Shown one piece after another: positions 37,334-48,525 of a stretch of 64,000 nt of DNA (positions within the stretch are counted from its first letter, which is position 1; each line of letters opens with the position of its first letter). The notes under the pieces were generated by a model. The model did not search any database. It worked only from the letters and a program-made list of their open reading frames with translations, and was not told the origin of the DNA. The position numbers and the translations under genes are program-made. The DNA lies in contig JAJYBB010000002.1 in NCBI GenBank assembly GCA_021779195.1, positions 1-64,000 on the forward strand, read 5' to 3'. Origin of the DNA: Bacteroidota bacterium (GTDB lineage: Bacteria > Bacteroidota > Bacteroidia > Bacteroidales > Paludibacteraceae).

Positions 37334-38851
37334 TTAATCCGCTAAATTAATAGCATAATATGTGATTTTACTGTTGGGATAAAGTCCGGCAATGTAGAAA
37401 ACTTTGTCTTGCTGCCCGTTGTTGATTGCATCATTGTATGCTGACTGAACATCGTCGGGTGTGCGTATCGGTTGGTTGTTAATTTTCAGAACGATAAATC
37501 CCGGTTTTATACCTGCATCAGCAAATTTACCTTTTTGAAGCGATTTAATTTCCAATCCGTAGTTATAACCTATTTGTTGTTTCATTTTCTCGCTGATGGG
37601 TTTAAATGTGGCTCCCAATATATCATTGCTGTTTTGCGATGAAACTACGCTAAAGTTACCTTGTTGATTTTTGAGCTCAACTTTTAATTTTTCTTCTTTA
37701 TTGTCTCTAACCACCGTAATGGTAATCTTATCGCCAGGGCGATATCGACCGATTTGTTCCTGTAGTTCAGTAACTGAATGAACATCGACTCCGTTCACAT
37801 TGTTTATTATGTCGCCTACTTTCACGCCAGCTGCTTTGGCAGCACTTTCGTCGCCTACTTGTGCAACATATGCTCCTTCAAGGGTTTTCAGATTTTTTTC
37901 TTTGGCAAAGTCGCTGTTAATATCACGAATTTGAATACCTAATACCGCGCGTTGTACAACTCCAAATTGTCGTAAATCGGATACTACTTTTTGAACGATA
38001 CTTACTGGAATAGCAAATGAATATCCTGAATAAGATCCTGTTTCAGATGCAATAGCCGTGTTTATTCCAACTAATTCACCGCGTGTGTTTACCAAGGCAC
38101 CGCCACTATTACCGGGATTGACGGCAGCATCGGTTTGAATGAACGATTCAATTTTCATCTGTGAATTAATAATATTGATATTGCGGGCTTTTGCACTTAC
38201 AATACCTGCTGTAACAGTCGAAGTTAAATTAAAAGGATTGCCTACTGCTAATACCCATTGCCCTACTTTTAATGAGTCTGAATTTCCAAATGCAATAACC
38301 GGAAGTTTTTGAGCATCAATTTTAATAAGTGCAATGTCGGTATTCGGATCGGTGCCGATTAATTTTGCCTTGAAAGTACGTTTGTCATTCAATGTTACTT
38401 CAATATCGGTTGAACCATCTACTACATGATTATTCGTAACGATGTAACCATCATTCGAAATAATTACACCTGATCCGACACCTTCCTGCATAGGCATATC
38501 TTTTGGATTTTGATTTTGATGGGGTGTCCCGAAGAAGTAATTGAAAAATGGATCGTTTTGAAAACCTCCGAACTCCTGAACTTTCATTGGAGTTTTTGTC
38601 TTCACATGCACAACGGCATGAACAGATAGCTCTGCCGCTTCCGTAAAATCGGGCAACATCATTCTTTCACCTGAATTATATTTGGCAAAGGTGGCGGTTG
38701 CCTGCGCTCCTTGTCCGGGAAATAATTCTTGTTCTTGTCGGGTTGAAAGGTAGCTCGTGGTTAAATTTGTTGCTACACTTACGGCTACAATTAATGCGAA
38801 AAAGCCAAGTACGCTCATTCGTTTGTTTTCAAGCATCATTTTCATTTTCAT
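37334..38851 (-). CDS. degQ: Periplasmic serine protease, HtrA/DegQ family
   Basis: The 505-residue S1C protease has an N-terminal signal anchor (about 11-30) and a trypsin-like domain with the triad H142 (TNNHVV), D172 (TDIALI) and S249 (NPGNSGGALV). Two PDZ domains follow, the first around GAYVAQVGDESAAKAAGVKVGD. It degrades or refolds damaged envelope proteins. The start lies in a run of in-frame ATGs (38851, 38845 and later); 38851 is taken over an in-frame TTG at 38857. Possible stress control is not visible in the upstream sequence. Confidence 0.94.
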   Translation of the reverse strand: MKMKMMLENKRMSVLGFFALIVAVSVATNLTTSYLSTRQEQELFPGQGAQATATFAKYNSGERMMLPDFTEAAELSVHAVVHVKTKTPMKVQEFGGFQNDPFFNYFFGTPHQNQNPKDMPMQEGVGSGVIISNDGYIVTNNHVVDGSTDIEVTLNDKRTFKAKLIGTDPNTDIALIKIDAQKLPVIAFGNSDSLKVGQWVLAVGNPFNLTSTVTAGIVSAKARNINIINSQMKIESFIQTDAAVNPGNSGGALVNTRGELVGINTAIASETGSYSGYSFAIPVSIVQKVVSDLRQFGVVQRAVLGIQIRDINSDFAKEKNLKTLEGAYVAQVGDESAAKAAGVKVGDIINNVNGVDVHSVTELQEQIGRYRPGDKITITVVRDNKEEKLKVELKNQQGNFSVVSSQNSNDILGATFKPISEKMKQQIGYNYGLEIKSLQKGKFADAGIKPGFIVLKINNQPIRTPDDVQSAYNDAINNGQQDKVFYIAGLYPNSKITYYAINLAD

Positions 38852-39412
38852 TTTCAATTAATATTTATTGGTTAGTGTATAAATTGTTTCTGAATTCACA
38901 TTTCCGATTTCGAAATTATACAAAAGTCGTACCCGCAAATTAAAGAAGTATAGTTATTTATCCAAAATTAACACTCGAATTTTGATCCTTAACGCGGGTT
39001 AACCATCCAATAAAGGTTCGCAAATTTTTTTGAAAAATTAATACTAAAAAAGGCTTTCTTATACGTTGGATTGTCTTAAATTTTAAATTTATTTATTATA
39101 AATATATCGATTTATTTGGACAGAATGATAGCTTATAAATTAATCTTCATACTTCGTTCTTGAGAAATTGTTAATTGGTTATTGATTTAAATTTGAGCTA
39201 TATAAAGTGCAAACTCAACATTGAACATTGACATTCAATTTTTATAGCGAATATACATATTGTAATTTATACTCATTTAACTGCATCTTCAGTCGTCTAT
39301 ATATCAATGAATGCCATTGCTCAGCCTCTAATTAATAAAATGACTGCCCATGATCTATTGCCATTCATCAACATTACAAGCCCTGTACTGAAAAAACTGC
39401 CAAACTTACAAA

Positions 39413-39636
39413 TCAACCAAAAAATGTAAGTCCGCATCCGGTTGCACATACAATCATTTGTCTGCGTCTGGATTCGAAAAATAAACAAATCATAGTAATA
39501 ACAGGATTGTACGGATCGTTTAATTGGAGCGTATTTTGTTGTACATCGTACCTTAATTTGTTTTGTGTATAGGTTTGTGCGTGTGTACTGATTAACGCAA
39601 TTACAAGGAAAATGGATAAAGTGACAATTTTTTCAT
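39413..39636 (-). pseudogene. Remnant of a small secreted protein, start frameshifted
   Basis: From the codon after ATG-AAA-AAA (39636) the frame shifted by one base reads IVTLSIFLVIALISTHAQTY, a good signal peptide, followed by a polar Gln/Asn-rich stretch (NKLRYDVQQNTLQLNDPYNP) to a stop at 39415-39413. The ATG is out of frame by one base in a run of six Ts (39628-39633); a seventh would restore about 74 codons. It may be a true pseudogene, a phase-variable gene, or a sequencing error in the homopolymer. Confidence 0.5.
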
Positions 39637-39953
39637 CAAACTGATTTTTTAAATATTTTAGTATGTGTTTTTTGTATACAAAAATACAATGCTTATCATT
39701 GTTAAAAGTAACATTATCTATTTTTTTTCAAAAAAATTTGCAAATATTGAATCAATATTTATGATATAGTAACCGGTTTGTTAAAATTATCGGTTAAAAT
39801 TGAAGTTTTTCACGAATAATGGCCATTGAAAAAAATCATAATCCTGATCCTATTTTTTGAGAAATAGTTGTGAGTTTTGTACAGTTGTACAGTATCTGAT
39901 TGAAATGTTTGAAGAAACAAGAAGATTGGCAGCATTATATCATGAACATATTT

Positions 39954-39984
39954 GAAGCCATCCGAAATGATTCCGGATGGCTTC
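39954..39984 (-). terminator. Hairpin after eno, terminator without T run
   Basis: Perfect 11-bp arms GAAGCCATCCG (39954-39964) and CGGATGGCTTC (39974-39984), loop 9 nt, lie 35 nt past the eno stop. Neither side has a real T run, so factor-independent termination is uncertain. Confidence 0.55.
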
Positions 39985-40018
39985 ATATTGAGAATCAAAG
40001 TTTTGAAAAATTGGATTA

Positions 40019-41308
<1,290 letters not shown>

Positions 41309-41430
41309 TTATAGTATAAATCATTGTTTTAAAAACAATTTTACCTGAAAAAGGTTCGCTGGTGAACCGAGTTTTTTAATTGAGAATGACGAAGATTCCG
41401 AAGAATAAATGGTCATAATATAAAAATAAT

Positions 41431-41476
41431 CAAGTCCTTAGAAACATATCAATTTTAAATATGTTTAAAGGACTTG
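41431..41476 (-). terminator. Terminator after the GH127 gene
   Basis: CAAGTCCTT (41431-41439) pairs with AAGGACTTG (41468-41476), with further inner pairing AACATAT/ATATGTT. On the minus strand it is followed by ATTATTTTTATA. A second weaker hairpin with TTTTT, GGTTC/GAACC, lies at 41348-41367 before eno. Confidence 0.65.
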
Positions 41477-41497
41477 AAAAAAAATATTTGTTTAGAA

Positions 41498-43468
41498 CTA
41501 TTCTTCCGAAAGTTTGAAACTGCTCACTGTACGGGGTAACCACACACGCATAGCAGTACCTCCACGGTTATCCCACACGGCATAGGGAATCGCTGTGAAT
41601 GTTTTGTTTTGGTTATTCAAGTGTACGTTGTCTGCCGAAGGTTCGATATAATTGCCCTGTCCTTGTATACAATAGGTTCCGTTTAAAATTTCAGGAAATG
41701 ATTTGAATGATAATTTTGCTGAATCGGGAAGGATCAACTGATTTACATTCAATTTATTTTCGGTTTCTTCAATACAGAATAAAACGGGTCCGCGTTCAAG
41801 AGCCACTAAATTGCGGTCGGCTTTTACTTTTTCATTGGCAATTACCCGTTGAATATTCATTGGCAATTGCAGATTTACAAGGTCGCCCTTTCTCCATTCC
41901 CTGTCGATAACGGCATATCCATCAACAATTGATGCCTGAATTTTTTTGTTGTTCAGTGTGATTACGATATTTGTTTTTGGCGGATTTAGATACGAATATA
42001 AATTACTTGGAACAGGCTGATTGTTAGCCCAGCCCGGAATGCGTAAATGCAGGGCAAACTTTGTCTTTTGACGTGGTGCAATAATTAAATTAATGGATCC
42101 ATCCCAAGGGTAATTGCTTTTTTGGCTTAACTGAACGTTTTGTTTTCCATTGATTTTCAATGATGTGCTGCTCCCGATATATAAATTCACGAAAATCTGA
42201 TTTCCTTTTTGTGCATAAATATAGCCTGTTACAGAAGACATAAACCGGCAGAGATTAGTTGGACAACACGAACAATCGAACCAAGGTTGACGAACATAAC
42301 TTCCGTCGGCAGCAAGTGGATTGGGATAAAAAAACTGTTTGCCGTCTAAACTAACGCTTGCTAACACATTATTGTAAAGACTACGCTCCAACACATCGAT
42401 ATATTTACTTTGTCCGTGTAATTCAAACATTCGGAAATTCCAGTAAACGTTGGCAATGGCAGCACAGGTTTCGTTATAAGCCGATTTGTTAGGAAGTTCA
42501 TAATTGTTACCAAAACGTTCGCCATCGCTACGTGCTCCAATTCCTCCATTGATATAATATTTTTTGGAAACCACGTTTTCCCAGATGCTGTCAATAGCAG
42601 TTAGGTACTCTTTGTTGCCTGTCAATGCTGCAACATCAGCCATTCCTGAATAAAGATAAGCAGCTCTGACCGCATGTCCTACAGCTTCGCGTTGATCAAC
42701 CACCGGTTCCTGATCTTGCCAGTACGAGCGGTTTTTGTCAAGTTTCTTGCCACGGCAATCCAAAAAGAATTTGGCTAAATTTAAGTATTTTTTTTCTCCT
42801 GTTATCCGATAAAGTCGTACCAATCCCATTTCGACAATTTCATGTCCCGGAGCATCGTTTCTTTTGCCCGGACCGAAAACCTGACAAAGCAAATCGGCAT
42901 TTTTAAGTGCAATATTCAGAAAATTGCGTTTTCCCGTGGCTAAGTAATGGGCAGATGCAGCTTCGAATAGATGTCCTGAATTATAAAGTTCGTGACTCAT
43001 ATTTGATTCGTTGACCCAACGTTCTTTTCCTGCCCATCCAAATGGCTTTTGCGGATTAATGGTGCGTGCAGTATATAAATACCCATCCGGTTCCTGAGCT
43101 TTGCCAATGATAGTAATCAGACTGTCGACGTAATGATCGAGTTTCGGATCGGGATAAACCGACATAGAATATGATGCGCCCTCGATTATTTTATATAAAT
43201 CTGTATCATCGAATGTGAAAGTAGTCATGAATTTGCCTGTATGATTGGCCGCATTGATAAAGTTTTGAACCCTTCCAGTTTGTTCGCATTTTTCGAATGA
43301 GGCAGGAATGGTGGCAGTGCGGTTTGTTTCTACGCGTTGCATCCAAAAATTATCGGTGAGTTTAACCTGGTTGAATGGAATGCCCTGAAAAGGGTAATCT
43401 AACGTTTGGGCATTTGCGTAAAGCATACAAATATTCCCAAGCAAAAGATAAATTTTGAGTTTTTTCAT
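41498..43468 (-). CDS. Secreted GH127 glycoside hydrolase (beta-L-arabinofuranosidase type)
   Basis: The 656-residue protein has a signal peptide (MKKLKIYLLLGNICMLYANAQ, about 1-21) and the DUF1680/GH127 all-alpha barrel. The zinc-cysteine active site is complete: E333 and C335 in YNETCAAIAN and the pair C401-C402 in CSCCPTNLC, corresponding to the Glu and three Cys of HypBA1, one Cys being the nucleophile. Characterised relatives release beta-L-arabinofuranose from plant glycoproteins or polysaccharides. It lies 87 bp downstream of the GH42 gene, same strand. Confidence 0.9.
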   Translation of the reverse strand: MKKLKIYLLLGNICMLYANAQTLDYPFQGIPFNQVKLTDNFWMQRVETNRTATIPASFEKCEQTGRVQNFINAANHTGKFMTTFTFDDTDLYKIIEGASYSMSVYPDPKLDHYVDSLITIIGKAQEPDGYLYTARTINPQKPFGWAGKERWVNESNMSHELYNSGHLFEAASAHYLATGKRNFLNIALKNADLLCQVFGPGKRNDAPGHEIVEMGLVRLYRITGEKKYLNLAKFFLDCRGKKLDKNRSYWQDQEPVVDQREAVGHAVRAAYLYSGMADVAALTGNKEYLTAIDSIWENVVSKKYYINGGIGARSDGERFGNNYELPNKSAYNETCAAIANVYWNFRMFELHGQSKYIDVLERSLYNNVLASVSLDGKQFFYPNPLAADGSYVRQPWFDCSCCPTNLCRFMSSVTGYIYAQKGNQIFVNLYIGSSTSLKINGKQNVQLSQKSNYPWDGSINLIIAPRQKTKFALHLRIPGWANNQPVPSNLYSYLNPPKTNIVITLNNKKIQASIVDGYAVIDREWRKGDLVNLQLPMNIQRVIANEKVKADRNLVALERGPVLFCIEETENKLNVNQLILPDSAKLSFKSFPEILNGTYCIQGQGNYIEPSADNVHLNNQNKTFTAIPYAVWDNRGGTAMRVWLPRTVSSFKLSEE

Positions 43469-43555
43469 GTTTTTGCTTTATAACAGAGATTTATTATTCA
43501 ATAAAGAATTCGTCCGAAAGTTTGTAACTGCCGGACGTAATGGATTTTCTTTAAT

Positions 43556-45634
43556 TTATTTCCAAACTAATACTCCGGCAGGTTCTAAATCTACTTTACC
43601 GAAAATGATGGAGGAATTAGAAGGTAAATCAATATGTTGAATGGATGATGAATAATTATTGGCTATCCAAAACCCATCTCGCCAATTGAGTACAATGCCT
43701 TCGGGCAGTTCTTTGATTTGAATACCTGCATTATCATACACTTTCTTCAAAACAGCTGTTTCTAATTTACCATCGTTCGAGTCGGTACCAATATAAGTTA
43801 CAGTACCTTTACCTAATTTACGGTGAATAACTGTGGCTTTCCCGGCATAGAATTGATCGGCAAAAGTAGCCCACACTTCCGTACCGTTATCGGGTTGAAG
43901 CATATCGCCCCAAACATACCACGAATAATTATTTCTATCCATCAGTATTTTACCAGCATGGTTTACATCCATCATATCGTTCATTGTTATTTGAGCTCCA
44001 ATGAGATTTGAAATCATTGCAGCCCATGGTGCTTGGGCAAAATGTCCGTTTCGATCGGTTAAGCCAGTGCGTACTGACAAAACTAAGTTTCCACCATTTT
44101 GAGCGTATTTCATCCATTTTTCCACCAATTGAGGATCGACCATTTGGAATGCTGGAACTACTACAACTGGATAAGTCGATAAATCTTTTGTTTCATTTAC
44201 AATATCAACCGGAACTGAGAGCGACTTCAAACCTCCGTAATATTTCAAAATATGTCCTCGTTCGTTCCAAAATGCAGTTTGCGGTTGAACGCCCGTTTCC
44301 CAAATGTTATCCATGTTAAATACCAATGCTGCTTTTCGATCTGCATATTCTTTTGGCATTAAACTATTGGGTGTATACAACTTACGTAGTTGTTTTATCT
44401 CTCTCATAAACTGGCTATATTGTTTACCTCCAACTAAAGGAGTAACTCCATCGGTTCCAACCATACCGTAATGAAATTGTTCGCCGCCAAAGATAGGTTG
44501 TCTGAAACGGTACGAACAAATAAAATCAAGACCACCGGAGAAGGCATTCCAAAGCCAGTTGTGCACAGCACCGGGGTAGGGTTGTGGGTTAAATGTGCCC
44601 CAATTCACTTGTCCGGGTTGTAATTCCATCACACCTGTAATGCCTTTGAGCGAACGGAAAAAATCGTTTGCAAACGAAATCATCCATTGATCGCCTAACC
44701 GGAATCCTTGTTTTCCAATTCCATTGGTATAGCCTGCTACAGGATACATGGTATAACTGATAAAATCCAAATCGGGATTTCTCCAGGGGTCAACGTCAGT
44801 GTGACTGCTCATAAAGTTTGTGGTTACAAACTGATTTTTAGCAATATTTTCCTTTAAAATTTTATTTTGCATCGAAATAAAAGAAGCACATTCGTCGGCG
44901 TTAAATCGTTTCATATCGACCATTGAAGTAGGACTGGCAACGCCGGAAATAAGTCGGTCGGCATTGGGCAGTTCGATTTGATTGAAATCGCTGTAAATAC
45001 CTGACCAGAAAGCTGTTCCCCATGCTTTATTTAATGCATCGATGGTTTTATATTTGTTTTTAAGCCAAACTCTAAAATTTGCCTGTGCAGCAGGATTATA
45101 ATCCAACGAACCATAATGTGACGGTTCATTATCAATCTGCCAACCCCACACATTTGGGTTGTTGGCATAATGTTTAGCCATAGCTTCAACGATTTTGGAT
45201 GTCAGTTCTTTGTATTTCGGGCTTGACCACGAATAATGTTCACGCGTGCCGTGCATGGCTTGCTGTCCATTGGGTAAAACCACTAATACTTCGGGATATT
45301 TTTGCGTCAACCATACAGGAGGTGTGGCCGATGGAGTACACAAAATAACTTTTAATCCATGTTTACCTGCTAATTCAACAGCCTTGTCGAGCCATTTAAA
45401 ATTGAAATTTCCTTCAGTAGGTTCTAATTGTGCCCATGCAAATTCAGCCATATGGGTAAATTCGAAGCCCATGTCTGCCATGTTTTTAAAATCACGATCC
45501 CATTGATCGGGATTCCATGCTTCTGGGTAATAATAAACTCCGGTTTGGACTAATTTTTCAGGCGGAAAGAAGGTATTCTGAGCTTGTAAGATATTCACTA
45601 TGAATATACTTACGATAAAAAAAATTTTTTTCAT
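43556..45634 (-). CDS. Secreted GH42 beta-galactosidase
   Basis: The 692-residue enzyme has a signal peptide (about 1-19). The GH42 barrel begins QTGVYYYPEAWNPDQWDRD. The acid/base is E170 in WQIDNEPSHYG and the nucleophile E337 in GVMELQPGQVNWG. The Rossmann-like trimerisation domain follows (VVVPAFQMVDPQLVEKW). Most GH42 enzymes are cytoplasmic, so export points to extracytoplasmic trimming of beta-galactosides. With GH127 it suggests arabinogalactan side-chain breakdown. Confidence 0.92.
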   Translation of the reverse strand: MKKIFFIVSIFIVNILQAQNTFFPPEKLVQTGVYYYPEAWNPDQWDRDFKNMADMGFEFTHMAEFAWAQLEPTEGNFNFKWLDKAVELAGKHGLKVILCTPSATPPVWLTQKYPEVLVVLPNGQQAMHGTREHYSWSSPKYKELTSKIVEAMAKHYANNPNVWGWQIDNEPSHYGSLDYNPAAQANFRVWLKNKYKTIDALNKAWGTAFWSGIYSDFNQIELPNADRLISGVASPTSMVDMKRFNADECASFISMQNKILKENIAKNQFVTTNFMSSHTDVDPWRNPDLDFISYTMYPVAGYTNGIGKQGFRLGDQWMISFANDFFRSLKGITGVMELQPGQVNWGTFNPQPYPGAVHNWLWNAFSGGLDFICSYRFRQPIFGGEQFHYGMVGTDGVTPLVGGKQYSQFMREIKQLRKLYTPNSLMPKEYADRKAALVFNMDNIWETGVQPQTAFWNERGHILKYYGGLKSLSVPVDIVNETKDLSTYPVVVVPAFQMVDPQLVEKWMKYAQNGGNLVLSVRTGLTDRNGHFAQAPWAAMISNLIGAQITMNDMMDVNHAGKILMDRNNYSWYVWGDMLQPDNGTEVWATFADQFYAGKATVIHRKLGKGTVTYIGTDSNDGKLETAVLKKVYDNAGIQIKELPEGIVLNWRDGFWIANNYSSSIQHIDLPSNSSIIFGKVDLEPAGVLVWK

Positions 45635-46204
45635 GATTTTAATCGAGTTGAAATATAAAAGCTTTAAACAATTTTTTAAGCCAACTATGAATTGTAAAGA
45701 ATGTTCTTGATAGATTTTGGTTACAAAAATAGGTTATTTTTTTGATGAAACATGGTAAAAATCATTCATTTTCCGGTAAAATCTGCATAAAAAAACTCAT
45801 TTCTTTTGTTATTAATCATATTCTCTTTAGCAATGGGTTGAGTCATTCGGATGGAGCTTTTTGGTTGTGAATTTTATCAATTCATTTATTTTCTGGAGTT
45901 TATTTGGGTACAAAACTTAAAAAATAAAATAATTAATTTTAATCTAGACATCTGCATGATCGTCAATCACGGTGTAGTCATGATTTTCTATGAATTTGAA
46001 AATTGTGAATTTAATTAACAAATCTAATTTTCAAATTATTCAGTTTTGAAAATTGCTTTTCAATTGTAATTAATCTATTCACTAAAATATCAATTCAATA
46101 TATAAATAAAATAAATATTTCCAAATTGAAAGCGAACTAATATATAGCACGGTTTGTTTCTATCAAAATTTACTATTTAAAAGTTATGCTTCAAAGAGTC
46201 TGAA
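45635..46204. other. Divergent intergenic region between GH42 and acs
   Basis: These 570 bases hold no gene. A candidate -7 element for the GH42 gene, TATTTTTG, lies on the minus strand at 45731-45724. Nearer acs, TTTGAAAATT occurs at 45995-46004 and 46045-46054 with its reverse complement AATTTTCAAA at 46026-46035, possible operator sites. No clear acs promoter was found. Confidence 0.5.
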
Positions 46205-48136
46205 ATGATCGATCACTTTATTCAATTAAAACAAAACTGTATGACTAATCCAACAGAAAACAATCTTTATTTGCCTTCGAAAGAAGTCATAGCCAAAGCC
46301 AATGTGAAGGAATATGATAATTTGTACGCATTTTCCATCGAAAATCGGGAACAATTTTGGGCAGAACAGGCAGAACATTTAGGCTGGTATCAGAAATGGG
46401 ATAAAGTGTTAGATGCTTCAAAACCACCATTTTTCAAATGGTTTTGTGGAGCCAAAACCAATATCGTTCACAATGCCATAGACCGGCATCAACATACCGA
46501 AGTAAGAAATAAACTCGCATTAATCTGGGAAGGTGAACCGGGCGATGTACGTTCGTTTTCGTATCATGCGCTAAACCGAGAAGTATCTCAATTTGCGAAT
46601 ATTCTGAAAAGCATGGGCGTTAAAAAAGGTGATGTAGTAACCATATATATGCCTCAAATTCCTGAGCAGATTTTTGCCATGTTAGCTTGTGCTAAAATTG
46701 GGGCTATACACAGCGTGGTATATGGTGGTTTTAGTCATGAGGCATTAGCCGATAGAATTAATGATGCTAACAGTCACGTGGTCATCACAGCCGATGGTGG
46801 ATTCAGGCGGGGAAAAGTGGTTGAAATGAAATCTGTGGTGAACAAAGCCATGGAGCTTTCACCAACAATGGAAATTTGTATCACAATAAAGCGCGTAAAT
46901 ATAGATGTCTATATGGAAAATGGACGTGACTATTGGTATCACGATTTGGTATCATTGCCCATTGCTTCTTCTAAATGTGATACTGAACAAATGGATGCCA
47001 ATGATACCTTGTTTTTGTTGTATACTTCGGGTTCAACTGGACGTCCCAAAGCGATGATTCATACCCATGGAGGTTATAGTGTGTACATCTCCACCACACA
47101 TCGTATGGTTTTCGACATTAAACCCGATGACAGGTATTGGTGTGCTGCTGATCCAGGGTGGATTACCGGTCACAGTTATATTGTTTACGGACCTTTAATG
47201 AACGGAGCCACAATTATAATGTACGAGGGTGCTCCAACTTATCCATATCCTGATCGTTGGTGGAAAATGGTTGAACGTTACGGTATAAATATTTTGTACA
47301 CCTCGCCAACTGCTATTCGTGGATTAATGCGCTTTGGTGATTCATGGCCAAATCGAAATGATTTAAGTTCGTTGCGTTTATTAGGTTCAGTAGGCGAACC
47401 AATTAATCCTGAGGCTTGGCGTTGGTATCATGAAGTGATTGGAAACAACAAGTGTCCGATTATGGATACCTGGTGGCAAACCGAAACCGGCGGATTTATG
47501 ATAACCCCTTTGCCAATCACACCTTTAAAACCAGGTTCAGGATCAAAACCTTTTTTTGGAAATGAAATTGCTGTTGTTGATGATGATGGAAATGAAGTAA
47601 AAGCAGATGAAGAAGGCACCTTGGTCATTAAATCGCCTTGGCCTGGAATGACAGCAGGTATTTTTAAGGATACTCAAAGATTTATCGATATTTATTGGTC
47701 AAAATACAAAAAACAAGGTTGGTATTTAACCGGCGACTCTGCAAAAAAAGATAAAGATGGATATTTCTGGATTATTGGACGTACAGATGATGTGATAAAA
47801 GTAAGCGGATACAGACTGGGTAGTGCTGAGATTGAAGGCGTTATGATTAGTCATCCTGCGATTGTAGAATCGGCTGCCATAGCGTTGCCTCATCCAATAA
47901 AAGGGAATTGTATTCATATATTTGCAATTTTACGAAATGGATATGAGGCAAATTTAGAGTTGGAACATGACCTTATCAATCACATGGTTACTCACATGGG
48001 ACCCATTGCAAAACCCGAAGCAATAACTTTTGTGGATCAACTTCCCAAAACCCGAAGTGGAAAGATTATGCGACGTGTTCTTAAAGCCAGAGCACTTGGT
48101 CTCCCGGATGGAGATTTAAGTACGTTGGAGGACTGA
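46205..48136 (+). CDS. acs: Acetyl-CoA synthetase (AMP-forming)
   Basis: The 643-residue adenylate-forming enzyme activates acetate (perhaps also propionate) to its CoA ester. Motifs: FLLYTSGSTGRPKAMIHTHG for ATP, DTWWQTETGGFM, GRTDDVIKVSGYRLG at the hinge, and KTRSGKIMRRVL with the catalytic, acetylatable Lys. A second ATG at 46241 (MTNPTENNLYLPS) could be the real start; neither has a clear ribosome-binding site. Context gives no operon partner. Confidence 0.93.
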   Translation: MIDHFIQLKQNCMTNPTENNLYLPSKEVIAKANVKEYDNLYAFSIENREQFWAEQAEHLGWYQKWDKVLDASKPPFFKWFCGAKTNIVHNAIDRHQHTEVRNKLALIWEGEPGDVRSFSYHALNREVSQFANILKSMGVKKGDVVTIYMPQIPEQIFAMLACAKIGAIHSVVYGGFSHEALADRINDANSHVVITADGGFRRGKVVEMKSVVNKAMELSPTMEICITIKRVNIDVYMENGRDYWYHDLVSLPIASSKCDTEQMDANDTLFLLYTSGSTGRPKAMIHTHGGYSVYISTTHRMVFDIKPDDRYWCAADPGWITGHSYIVYGPLMNGATIIMYEGAPTYPYPDRWWKMVERYGINILYTSPTAIRGLMRFGDSWPNRNDLSSLRLLGSVGEPINPEAWRWYHEVIGNNKCPIMDTWWQTETGGFMITPLPITPLKPGSGSKPFFGNEIAVVDDDGNEVKADEEGTLVIKSPWPGMTAGIFKDTQRFIDIYWSKYKKQGWYLTGDSAKKDKDGYFWIIGRTDDVIKVSGYRLGSAEIEGVMISHPAIVESAAIALPHPIKGNCIHIFAILRNGYEANLELEHDLINHMVTHMGPIAKPEAITFVDQLPKTRSGKIMRRVLKARALGLPDGDLSTLED

Positions 48137-48374
48137 AATATTCTCGTTCACATTCGTTTGCTTCAAGTTGTGCACTTTCGAGCTATTATGGAATTTCTCA
48201 AATTTCTATATTGAATTTTGGGATTGAAAGTAGCTGTGCCAGGGCTTTTGGAAACAGACTTGAGTTTATAACCACAAAATTTTAATTTTACAAATAGCGA
48301 AGTGAAAAATTTACTCATTAGATGATACTGAGTTGTCTGATGAGTTTTGCTTTGTAGTAATTAATACCAACTGA

Positions 48375-48408
48375 TTTGACAATCTTCTGTATTTTATGGT
48401 TAACTTTG
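48375..48408 (+). promoter_or_regulatory. Promoter of the T9SS zincin gene
   Basis: TTTG (48375-48378), 22 bp, TAACTTTG (48401-48408) fits the Bacteroidota consensus with a slightly long spacer. The leader would be about 110 nt. Confidence 0.6.
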
Positions 48409-48432
48409 CAGCCATTTTTAGTTTTTAAAATT

Positions 48433-48489
48433 ATGAATAAAATAATTATGAATAAAATATTTTGTTCAAAGAAAGGACTCTTTTTTTAG
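48433..48489 (+). CDS. Possible 18-residue leader peptide
   Basis: ATG at 48433 reads MNKIIMNKIFCSKKGLFF and stops at TAG 48487-48489, 36 nt before the zincin ATG and wholly inside its predicted leader. The two halves repeat ATGAATAAAATA. No regulated codon run is visible and chance cannot be excluded. Confidence 0.2.
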   Translation: MNKIIMNKIFCSKKGLFF

Positions 48490-48525
48490 AATTATACTTG
48501 TAAAAATCATCTCAAACGAATATAA

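Larger units (their letters stand above)
38852..40018. other. Long AT-rich spacer with gene remnants
   Basis: About 1.2 kb without an intact gene. It holds the frameshifted small secreted-protein gene at 39413-39636 (minus), a perfect hairpin at 39954-39984, and a 40-codon open frame at 39308-39430 (plus) that shows no ribosome-binding site or known similarity. A TAATTTTG -7-like element (38970-38963, minus) may serve the protease gene. The rest shows nothing clear. Confidence 0.6.
48137..48525. other. Spacer between acs and the zincin gene
   Basis: These 389 bases hold a consensus-like promoter (48375-48408) and a possible 18-codon leader frame (48433-48489). No other gene or hairpin of note was seen. 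Confidence 0.5.

Noticed and set aside
39308-39430. 40-codon plus-strand frame in the long spacer
   Set aside because: No ribosome-binding site, promoter or known motif; it is consistent with chance.
39810-39998. 62-codon minus-strand frame after eno
   Set aside because: It runs through the eno hairpin, has no ribosome-binding site and shows no protein-like features.
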